From Cliona cf. orientalis (taxonomy: Eukaryota > Porifera > Demospongiae > Clionaida > Clionaidae), in contig OZ005693.1 of assembly GCA_963930775.1 (NCBI GenBank), forward strand, positions 6,572,001 to 6,636,000: a DNA stretch of 64,000 bases, read 5' to 3'. Positions 43,601 to 55,600 of this stretch are shown here, in pieces; the first letter of the stretch is position 1; each line of letters starts with the position of its first letter. The notes beneath the pieces are model-generated. The model worked only from the letters and a program-made list of their open reading frames with translations, ran no database searches and was not told where the DNA came from. The position numbers and the translations under genes were made by a program.

Positions 43601-46600
43601 GGAGTAATCAATTAAACTATTGGTGACCAATATATAATGTCATTGAACTACTAGCAGTCTATGATGCCTTCACTCAATCTTAGGCAGGAACCAAGCCTAT
43701 ACTATTTAATAGTCGTACAGACTGAGGTTGAAGTCTATCATACTCCAAGTGCTATTTTTTTTGAGAAATTGCGAGTGGTCAATTTTTTCATACATATAGT
43801 GGGTCACCTATAATGTTCACTGTAACTGTTTATATTTACTGCAGTTGATCACAGTTTTTGGAAGCGCCTATCAGAACTCATTTATCATGGGTGAGGGGAT
43901 TTGTACATGAATCTTTGTATAATGCTGCTTAAATTATTATAACTCTCCATAGAACTACAACAATTCCTAGTCGTATGAAAGGAAAACGTCGTATTCAGTG
44001 AGTTATCTTATTTTCCTGTTTCCCCAGTGTCATCATGCGTAATGCACTTTCTGTATCATCATTGACAATGTAAACTACATTTTTAGCTAACTTCTTGATT
44101 GGGTGTTCGTCATGATATTGATTATTACGAGCATTCATTATGATGATTATTATTGTTCATTTGAGAGAAATAATGCCAGATTAGTGAAACACGATCTAGC
44201 TAGTCTTGTAGCTATGTAAACTATGTAACCGGGAATGTGGTCGGGTTTTGAATTGCTAGCGAGTAGCTCACCTATGCCTAGGGCACAGCCTAGTGACTTC
44301 TGTCACCATGGCAGCACATTCTGAGCATACACATTATATCACTAAGTGGCACATTAGACACACCCAATTGTCAATGCGCCGTACACACCCACTATTACTA
44401 CACAATGTAATGGATTTATAAACTAAGGTAAGAGGTCAAGGTAGTCTTGAGCTAGCCCAAGAAACTACATGTACATGCATGTAGTTACACACTAAGTTGC
44501 ACCACAAGATAACAGAATTTCTGTATGAGTAATTTAATGTAATGAGCTTGAAATAAACAAAGATTCTCTGCGGATATTCGGTAAAACTTGCCGTCGACGT
44601 TTCGACTCGATACTCTAGTCGTAGTCATCCTCAGGCCAAAAATGAAGCGAGGTGCGAAAATGCTGGTATTCTTATAGGCATGGCTCCTGCACTCACGCGC
44701 CCATGCGGTTCAATGCCGAGGCTGAAGTGCCGGTGCAATTAACGCTAGTGCGTTTGCCCCCGCCCCCTAGCTTCTTTGTGGTTGCAATCCAGCAGCCTGG
44801 CAACTCGTAGCCCCCGTCCCGATTGATTAGCAGGGGTCCTCTTGATGTGTAAGGCTTCCTTTACCTTGAACTTACCAGGCCTGGTGGCCTTATCTAGCAC
44901 CCTGGTTTCGTCCCAGTCCGCTTGGCGTTGCTGGTTCCACTGATGCTTGGCTATGCATGGCAGACTTCCATATGTCCCCCTTGTTGCATCCATCCCTGTA
45001 TTCTTTGCCTTGCGTCTCTAGGCGCCTCTGTGTTTCCCCAACGTACACCTTATCGCATTGGCAGGGGATCTGGTAGACCACACCTGCCAGTTTCTCCTTG
45101 GGGAGGGTCCTTCACTTTGGAGCGGAGATTTGAACCTGATTTGAAGACAACCCTTAGGTCAACCTTTTCACAGGCCACCCTGATCCACTCACTCACGCGG
45201 AGCATCTAGTCAAAACGTCAGCAAGTTTTGTCGAACAGTTAAGTTGTCCGCATAGAATCTTTGTTTATTTCATGCAAATAGCAACTGAGAACGATGTCAC
45301 TTCAATAATTAACCCTTAGGTCAAACTTCTCACAGGCCTTCCTGATCTGCTCACTGACACCGAGCATCTAGTCGAAACATCAGCAAGTTTTACCGAACAG
45401 TTAAGTTGTCTGCAGAGAATCTTCGTTTATTTCATGCAGATAGCAACTGAGAATGATGGCATTTCAATAATTGACATATCTAGCCATGGGAAGGGTTTTA
45501 TGAGATAAAGTTTATATACATCGTAGAATCCCGTAATTATGCCCCCCCCCTGCATTTTTAGCTCAAGTTCCTGCATAGGTAGTTTTGTCTCGTGTATAAG
45601 CCCCTCCCTAACAGTAAAATGTAGATATACATGTATTGAGAGTCCATAAGTAGCTACAGTAACTATTTATGTCATAGTATGCCTTACTTTGTCGTTTTTC
45701 TCAAATTTTGCCCATCAAACAGCCAGAGAAAAGACTTTGAGCTTCAGTTATGCTTGTCAAGATAAGAGTGGTTTTGTACAGCTTTCTATAGAGCATGAAG
45801 ACAACTGAAACAATAGTGAACAACTGTCTCTCAAAAAAACCATCGTAGGTAATTGTGCTCTTCACAAAATGTTGCTAGTGGTATTCTTTCATCATAGAGC
45901 TTTGCATTCGTTGTCTCAACTTAGCAATAGCATGAATAGAGGCTCGAGTAGAGCCTTATTCAGTTTCCTCGGTCTAGGGTGACACAGAGTGCGTGCCATG
46001 GCGTGCATTAAATCGACGTATTTCTCACGTGAACTGCTTCCAATCCCGGTTACATATGTGACCAGGTATGAGAAAAGGGACCATTTGAGAGTTTTTTTGT
46101 TTGTAGTATGTAGCTTGTTGCAAGTATGGAGTAATGTACTGTTCATGTAGCTGATCCGCTCTATTTGTGCCTATACACACATAGGCTTAGCTACTCACTA
46201 CCAGCTACATAATTCTGTTGTTTGGGCATAAAAATTGAACGCTATCATCGTCCACAAATGGTCCCTTTTCTCATAGCAGGTCACATATAGTCTATATTAT
46301 CTATGATGTAAGTAATGTTGCAGTCACTTTCGATGCTATAGTACTGTTACGTGGTAGCGCTTCGTTTAGCTACCTAGCAGTTGGCGGTCTTGCAAAGATA
46401 GATCTCAAATAGAGCAAAGATACAGTTACCACAAATAATGTACACACAGCTGCTTTTATATAGACACTAGCTACTCAAAATCAGGGTTCCTGCTATAGAC
46501 AGATAGGCTAGAATATTACAACAGAACAGACAGGTAATAATTACTGTTTTACAATATCAGCTATTCATTCAGTTAATTGTAGCCAAAACTATGTCTTTTC

Positions 46601-49600
46601 ATTACAGTACTACTAATGTTTGCGAATACAAATTATTGCGATTTCTCAAAATTTCAGTGATTTTCTCAATAATGCGATTTTTAAGAATGCGATTGTCATC
46701 TCAAACAAGGATTATGAATTTGAACTAGGTATGCAAATGAATAGGGTAAGTTCAGGCTGTAAGAAATTATCATGCTTATCTGACTCCAAGATATAACATC
46801 AGGAAGAACTATATGATCTTTTGAATTTGCAGAGAATATAGGAGAGGAGAGCCATGTCCTCAGACAGTAGAGTGCATGCACTGCACTGGCACGTGGTGGG
46901 CGTGGACTAACACGAGGCGTCAATTTGAATAACGCACACATGCAATTGAAGTTATTGCGCTACTAAATTGTGCAAACCTGGTGCAACTCGCATTTGTAGC
47001 ATTAATTAATAGCTTCTAGTACTATTGTATCTTGCTCTGTTTCTGGATACTATGATAGATCAACACTATTGATCAATAAAATTTTGTCCAACAAGTGCAG
47101 TTTTCGAACACTGCATGGTGTTTCTGGTGGAATATCACCAACATGCAACATTGCTCCAAGGTCTGTTAGTACTTGAGTGGTGCTACATCCTCACGCATGA
47201 CCAATGATCGTAGCTGTTTCTATTCTCCCAATGATAGTGTCTGAATAATTGATAGTTGATCATTATCCAGTGTGCATACGCAAGGGGATAAAGTAATCAG
47301 TGATATTAATTATCATCGTCATTAGCACAAAATTTGCCACCTAGGCACCTGAGCGAGTTATTAGCACAACGAATCGCTCGAACTTGACGAGAAACTGGCT
47401 TCAGTGTGCTTTGAATCAAGGGACATGGTCAATGAGTGTTACAAATACTATGTTTTTGTTAGCCATTGTAGCCACACTTATGGACATTGCCTGCTCAATT
47501 CATAGTGCATGTGCTTTATGCTGATGCGCACAACTAAGTGGCCTAATGTAGTGTCCTGGGTAAGCACCCATGGGCGCTTAAACATAACTCGCGATGTTGG
47601 CAAGCATGGGCGCTTACCCGGGATCAAAATTCAATACGTTTGTATAGAAGCTGCGACAGTGGCTCCTTGAAATGTGGTATATGGGCACTTACCCGGGAGC
47701 GGGTGCTTGCCCTGGACACTATGGTATATGAACTGGTAGAGATCGTCAACGTGTTCTAAATAGTGCTCGGGACTGGTCATATGAAGCCCGATGGAACCGA
47801 ATCTGACTGTAAGATAGCTATATTAATGCATCAAAATATACATGTACATAGTAGCAGTTCATATTTTCCTAGTTTAGATCTGGTACAGAGAAGGAATCAG
47901 TGTTTTCTGGCTGACATCACCAGACCCCTACGACCAAGCCTGAGCATTTCTACTAATTCACAAAATTTTAACCATGCACACAAACGTAGATCTACAGATT
48001 GCACTATGTGCACAACATATGTGCTCTACAGAACTCCAGTTTACTTTAGAATATAGTTGTAACTAATACTGTGATCTGATTGGACACTCAGAGGTCTCTA
48101 TTTCTCATAGAGACCTACAAGTTTTCATGGAGACCTACAAGTAGAGCCAAGGGCAAAGAAATATGCACAGTGCAACAGTAGCCTAGTCCTCAGGTCAACT
48201 ACCATGGTTATAGTTGCTATATTCTAAATCAGTTAGAGACCTCGTCCAATGGTCTCTACGCTTTTAAGAGACCCTCACGCCCTTAGTAGCACCCTCGCTT
48301 CGCTTGGGATGCTACAGCCTCGGGCCTTTGGGTCTCGTAAAATGTGTAGAGACCTTGGACTCAGTCTCTAACTATTATGTAAAATTGACGTTGTACATGA
48401 TGCACTAGCTATAGTACACAGGATGATCAAAACAAACTTACTGAGGCTTGTGCATTATGTGTACCAATTTCTAAATAAGACCCCTCCCTTCCAAGTTTTC
48501 ATTTGCAAGCCTCCACCCTACACTGCAAAATGTGCACCTTGAGGAAATGACCAAACGTTTGATTAAAATCCCAGTTTTTTCCCACGTTAGTTGTGTTACT
48601 AAATTTACCATGTTTCTTTTTAAGATGAAGTCAGAGAAAATTGGACTTGTGCGGCCGGATGACAATGCTTTGGGAGCCTTTCCGTGGATCTGAGATCATG
48701 TCGAAGCTTACCGAGGATCCAAAGAACAGATCTGAAGCTACATATAATTTGACGACCATAGCTTTCAAGGAAGCTAAAGTACTAGAAGAAACAATGCTTG
48801 ATCGTTACTTCTAGTACTTTAGCTTCAGACATTGTTTCTGGCTGATTGGCGCAAACAGCTGAACTGGTGCAGCTAAACGACTAACGTGGGTAAAAACAAT
48901 GAAATGCATGGTTGTTTCACACTCCCTCTTCCTATTACGCGCTCCTGACTTTGTGCTATTGTGAATCTGCAAGCTAATCTGTCCTTTATGTGTTTAAAGT
49001 CTCTGTTTTGTCTCGTAAGCATTTCATATCAGAAGCTTCATGTAGTCCATCTATATTGTATATTGTCATCATTCCTAGCCTATTCTTATTACGATTGCTT
49101 AATTTTCATCTATTGGACAACCTGCTGCTTTCACGTTGAACCGCAACATTGATATCAGGGATGGAATCCGAGCATCACAATGGAATTTGTTATCACAACT
49201 AGAAATGCAGCTGGAGCCGGAGCAACAATTGACTTCCAATTTAGCTCCATTGGATTTTGCTCATGTTATTGCAGTCATTACTAATTTTGTTGCTATCGTA
49301 TAAGCATTTTACAGGTGTTTAGAGGGATCAGTGTTTCGCTAGAATTCAGAGGCAGATGGTGCCTTTCGGAAGCTGAAGAACTTGCTGGCAGTTGCTGTTG
49401 TTCTTAGCTATCCTACAGTGCTGTATTCTTTTATATTGGACACAGATGCAGAACTGGCAGGAGAGAGCTTTGAGCTAGTATAGTCATGACCTGCTGAAGT
49501 TAGCAACTATTGTGTAACTAGGAGGGAGCTGCTAGCTAATGTAAAGGCCATCCAAAGATTCCATCCCTACCTGTACACGAGATCTTTCACACTTACGACA

Positions 49601-52600
49601 GACCATGTTGCTCTTTGTTGATTGTTGAACTTTAAGTGACCTGAGGAACAGATTGCTACTATGTAGCTGGAGAAGCTTCAGCAGTACGACGTAGTTGTGA
49701 AGTACAGCGTGGAATGAAGCAAATACATGTGGATGCATTATCCAGGTACCCCTGCCTCTGATGGATGCAAAGATTGTTGAGATTAAGAAGCAGTTGTAGA
49801 ACACAGATTGTAGTATTAATAGTGATTTCGTTGGCTATGGAACTGAGGGATATACTTTAAGTAGAGAGGAGATGCAAGCTTCCCAGGAGAATGATGGAAA
49901 TCTTGGGCCTATTATGAGATTGATGAAAGGAAGTGAGGTCCGTCCTTTAAGGTGGACAGTGTCTCCTTACAATGAGGCCTATTGGTCACAAGGGGATCTG
50001 ATGATAAGGGATACTTTTCAGAGAACTTCTTGATTGGGTAGTCATAATTATTATTGATAGCTACGAGCTAGATCTTGTTACACCAATCTGGCATTATTTC
50101 TCTCAAATGAAAAATAATAATTCATCATAATGCCTACAGTTTCGACTGCTATACTGCAGTCTTCCTCAGGGCAAAAAATGCAGAACTACAAGTGTACAGT
50201 TCTTAAATAGTCAGTTCTACGGTGGGCGTGTCCGACGCTTCTTAAGGATGGAGTAGGTCTCCTGACTGCTGGTGGCGGTCCTTCGGGTGGAGTCGGTTGT
50301 CGTGGAGCCGGTGACGTGGTAGGAGCCCGTCGTCTGACTCTGAGCGGTGGCCTGTTGTCTCTTGGCCGTGGTTCTCTCGGGGGGGGGGGGGGGGGGTGTG
50401 GCTCGTGGGGCGGCTTCTTCCGAGCTTGCGAGATGGTCCTGATCCAAAGGGGGGAGAGCTCTTTCCCTTCATCCCTATTCATCTTCAACCCCTTTGGTGC
50501 TAATCTGATGTATACTGCTTCTTTCACTTTCCTCTCCTGCAGGTCTGTCGCTGTGTCCAGTATCTCGATGTCATCCCACTCTATCTCATGGCCGGCTTGC
50601 CAGGCGTGCTCAGCTACTGCAGATCTCTCGAAGGCTGCAAGTCTGCAGGCTGCCCTGTGCTCCTTCATCCTAGCTGTTAGACTTCTTCCAGTTTCACCTA
50701 TGTAAAAGTCACCACAAATGCACTTAATCTTATACACAATACCTGGTCTTTCTTCCGGTGGAGTCGGGTCTTTGACTTTCGTCAGGATCCGGCCTAGGGT
50801 CTCTGTCGTCCTAAACACTGTTCTGATTTTGTATTCTCCTAAGATCCTCCTTATCTCCTCACTCAGGCCTTTTATGTATGGAATCTTTGCTGTTGACAGT
50901 GGCTTGTTTTCTTCATCGTCATCCTCACTCTTCTTTTCTTTCTCTTCTCGGTGTTGGACCCTGTATTTCCTCACAAAACCTTTGGGGTATCCATTGCATT
51001 TCAGCACCCCCTGTACATGGTGTAATTCGTCCTTCAAGAGGTGTTGGTCCGACGTCAGGTCATGTGCTCTCTTCATCAGAGTTCTCACTGTTGGCCTGCA
51101 TTCCGTGGTAGGAGTGGAAGGGGAGATATCTGTCGGTGTGGGTTTTCTTTCTGTACACCGTGGTTTTCAGCTTTTCACCCTCGTCTCTCATCACTAGTAC
51201 GTCAAGGAATGGGAGTTGGTTATCTGTTTCTTTCTCCACTGTAAATTGGATTGCCGGTGACACACTGTTCAGGTGTTTCTGAACTTCTTCAACCGACGAC
51301 TTGCTAAGGAAACAGAAGGTGTCATCCACGTACATGTATCTTCTCCAAAATCGAGAGATCTCCAATAATAATTATGACTACCCAATCAAGAAGTTTTCTG
51401 AAACGTTATCTACTGGAAACCTACGGATTACAAGCAAAACGCAATGTGAGACAGTTCGAGAAGGACTCACGCCGAAAGGCTGCCCTGACCAACCATCTAA
51501 TCTTCAATCTCAGGTGCAAGTCCGAATTGTTAACACCGAAGAGTCTCCAAGTTCGCTCGCCGATCAAGACGAGCTCGGGCACGAAGATCGCGGAGAAAGC
51601 CTCCCGTCTCTTTCTTTTGGAAAGGATTAGAGTCACCCATCACCAGAAGCGCAGAAGCTCGGAAGAAGCCGCCCCACGAGCCACACCCCTCGAGAGAACC
51701 ACGGCCAAGAGACAACAGGCCACCGCTCAGAGTCAGACGACGGGCTCCTACCACGTCACCGGCTCCACGACAACCGACTCCACCCGAAGGACCGCCACCA
51801 GCAGTCAGGAGACCTACTCCATCCTTAAGAAGAAGCAGGCGGTTAGCGTCGACCACGCCCCAAGTAGCGTCGGACACGCCCACCGTAGAACTGACTATTT
51901 AAGAACTGTACACTTGTAGTTCTGCATTTTTTGCCCTGAGGAAGACTGCAGTATAGCAGTCGAAACTGTAGGCATTATGATGAATTATTATTTTTCATTT
52001 GAGAGAAATAATGCCAGATTGGTGTAATAAGATCTAGCTCGTAGCTATCAATAATAATAAGGGATACTGTTCAGACAATGGGAGACCATCTGGGGATAGA
52101 ATCGTCTAATGCTTGGTGCTGTCTCGTACACAGTGCGGCCATCTTGGTGTCACCAAAAGTTAGGAACACATTAGGTAGAGGTTTTTTGGGGTGCAGTGCA
52201 TTAAGGATGTTAAAACTAGGAAGTGTAACCTGCATAGATGAGGACCAACCAGGAAAATCGAGCACCTTTGAATTAATATGATGTTGGTGCTGGAATGGAG
52301 TGACTAGTCATTGATGTGTTGGGGGCACTTCCACAGAGTGATGATGGAATCTGTTTATTCTGATTGCAGCCGATAATTTTGTGAGTGTGTGGAAGCATGC
52401 GCTCTTCCCAACCAGGAGGCTGCTACTGTAGCTGAAGTACTTGTGAAGAAGTTTGTGGCTCGATGTGGTATTCCTCAGATGCTTTACTCGGAAACTTTGC
52501 AAGTGTTATGTTCTCTAGCTGAGATGTGTGGCCTGGTTGCATAGCAAAAAAATAAGAATGACCATCCACAGTTAGATAGTATGGTTGAGTTTCCAACTAA

Positions 52601-55600
52601 TTTTTTAAAAGGACACTTGAAGCGTAGCTGTCTAAGTACCGTAGAAGATTTCCAACATGACTTAGGATAGCCACCTTTCTCTGTTGCTGATGGTGTATAA
52701 GTATCCATGAGAGTATAGCTAGGGTGCACTACAGCCAGTATGATATTGGGATGTGATTTGAGGTTGCCATTGATCTCCGGCCAGACCAGGAACCACACTG
52801 TTGCTCAATTTCATCCATTGGAGGACCAGCTGCTTTAACGTTGAACTGCAATACTAGACTGTAGGTAGCTAGGCATGTATTGTATAAGCAGAGAAAAGCT
52901 AGTAGTAAGTAAGGTATGGCCGGCCGTCTAGTAGGGTGCTTACATTCGAGGCGCATTATTCATGTTCGAAAAATACCCCCCTCCCCACTATGGGCCATGT
53001 CTGCTACTACAAAAGGGGGTGGGTTTATTTCAATAGTAAGTGATAGTAACCAAACTAAAGGCTTTGCTAAAGTTTCTAACCTGCTGCCTTGCTGACTAAA
53101 TTGATAATCCAGGGCAACATTTAATATGCCTAGCATATATACATGTAAGTAGTTGTATTCTCTGCCAAATGTGAGTATTGTAAGTTGTATAGAGTTCACA
53201 GTCCGCTATTTGTATGCTGCTGTTTGTTTAATGTTTTTAGCCGTCATTCACGTAGGTTGATACTTTATTGAGCTTTAACTTTAGATTCTGTGCTCATGCA
53301 TTTGTTAGTTTCCTGATGTTATTATGTAATATGTAATTCACAGGATAAAAGTGCCCAATTGTGTTGCCCTTCGGGGAAAGCTGGGACTTCCGCTTGTGTG
53401 TGAGGACCAACTAGTTGACCGAGACGAAAGTGATGATACCACTGAGCGCAGAAATGATGTAATTGAGCAAGGCAATCCGTATAGGTAAGATAAGTGGAAA
53501 AAAATATGTGACAGTTGGATATAATAGACAGTTCTGAATGTATCTGCATACACTTCAGATGCTCAAAACCCCTCTATAGCGGATACCCTGCTTCCATGTA
53601 GTAGGTGCTTACTTTGGTGCCGTATTATGCAATAGCATGGGCTTATAGGGTCTATAAGCCCTTGGCAATAGTGAATGACCTCGTGCTATGAACAGCTAGC
53701 CCCATCTACCATTACAATATATTGCCAAGCAACAACAACCAGGCCCTATTCTTGCCTAAGAGCAGGAAATTGATAAATGTCTAGTCAAAACTGCCTTTTT
53801 GTATAGCCTTGTATTATCGTATAGTTGACCGTGATTGTGAGAGGGCATGCTTGTCAACCACTAATTTTTGTATATGTCGCTACAACAGATGAAACGTTTG
53901 ATCCCAACACTGTAGTTGCCCATTTTGTATACTGATGCGATGCAATTGTTTTCTTTTCTTTGCAGGAACCCAGTAGAGTCTGATTCATGTTTGTTAGCTG
54001 AAGGACCACTGCAGGTGACTTTAGAACTGCGTCCCCTTACTACATCGTCCTGGACATATATACAGAGCCTATCACAGAATCCCCGAATAAGGTATCTGGA
54101 CAAGTACAATCGTGTATTTAATCCACAGATAACTATAAATCTCATTAGAATTATTGTGGAAGGATCAAAAGGTCTTGTAGAAATACTGCAAATGCTTTCT
54201 GTTAGGTGGAAAGTTGATAAAGCTGTTATCAGTATCTATCATACCTACGCAATTACAAATCATCCTCCTGTAATAGGAGAGTCTCGTCTTGAAGACTATA
54301 ATGTGACCGAACCTAATGATATTCTATGCAAAGGTGAGATAATTATTGCACCCTGTATGCTACCAATTTCACTAATATTAGCGACTACGATTATTAGTGC
54401 ACTTACGGTATGTGCATGTGTACTAGCATAGGCATAGCCAGTAGCAGGCCTGGTACTATGACAATTTGAGCAAAAAATGGCTGAAAATGGCGACTGCAGT
54501 GCACTTATCGACTAATAGCAGCGAAATAACAGTAGTTTCGAACTTGAACAAGTCTTATTCCAGTGAAGGAGTCCCTACTCTAAACGTGGCCAGCAAGTTT
54601 GAATTTCCGAAGTCTCTCTGGTCTATGCTACAGTCCCACGAAGTCCAAGAAGCAAAAATGGCTGATCAAGAACTGTTGATAACTGTTTATTTCAGTGTAT
54701 CGGTGCAGTGTCTTTGCCCTTGCCACCATTTTGGGATGCACTGTCTTGTTTGTGACAGTTTTTACACTTGATGCGTTGTCTTCTGTGAGTGAGTAGGTCG
54801 TGAAAGGGGCCAAAAATTGGCTATTTCTTCTTCTTGGACTTTGTGGGACTGTAGCATAGACCAGAGAGACTTCGGAAATTCAATTTTGCTGGCCACGTTT
54901 AGAGCAGGGACTCCTTCACTGGAATACGCCTGTTCAAGTTCCAAACTACCGTTATTTCGCGGCTAATAGTCGATAAGGTCGCCATTTTCGGCCATTTTTT
55001 GTTCAAATTGTCATAGCAACGGGTCTATATCCAAGAATGCAAACCATAACACGGAGTGCGTGTACACGTATATATGTACGTTCTATTGCTCACGTGAGCA
55101 GTTTCCAATCCCGTTTATGTAGTCTATAATATCTATGATTAAATTTAGTATTGATAAGGCTGCAGAGTAGTTAACACCTTGCTCATGTAGATCTGCGTCC
55201 CTGCCAATTTTAAGCCTCTAGCTGTTCCACTAGTATGTAGAGCCTTGTAAGGAGTGATAAATGTGTAAACTGGTGTCAGTTTTATGCAGTGATAATGTGC
55301 TATGGAGAAGCTTGTTCCAGTGTACTGGAAGTTTAATCCAATGTTGTGATAATAGAAGGTACATAAATCAGAAAAACAAATAAAAAAGCTGCTTCTACAG
55401 CTGTTTCACAAGCTCCATTATGCATGGCTTCAAGTCTTGTAGATCTGTAATGTGAACTGGTGGACTAACAAATCAATTGCCAATCGCCTTTGAAAGTGTA
55501 GACATTTGTAATTTTTGTCATAAGCTCTTGATGTTAATGGTGTGTTTCTCGGCCATCTCATAGTTCCTTCTGCTGTTTGTGAGATGTTTATCAACTGCTT

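Larger units (their letters stand above)
50023..52056. mobile_element. Inverted pair of Penelope-like elements inserted into the gypsy relic
   Basis: Left copy on minus (about 51398 to 50023), right copy on plus (about 51370 to 52056). Their 3' tails (about 50023-50460 and 51630-52056) form an inverted repeat of about 400 bp. The whole is flanked by a 19-bp direct repeat with one mismatch, ATAAGGGATACT(T/G)TTCAGA at 50004-50022 and 52057-52075. That repeat is a target duplication and marks a single insertion event. Confidence 0.85.

Noticed and set aside
50316-51244. Plus-strand frames opposite the Penelope copy (Ser/Phe-rich)
   Set aside because: Antisense shadows of the reverse transcriptase and endonuclease frame.
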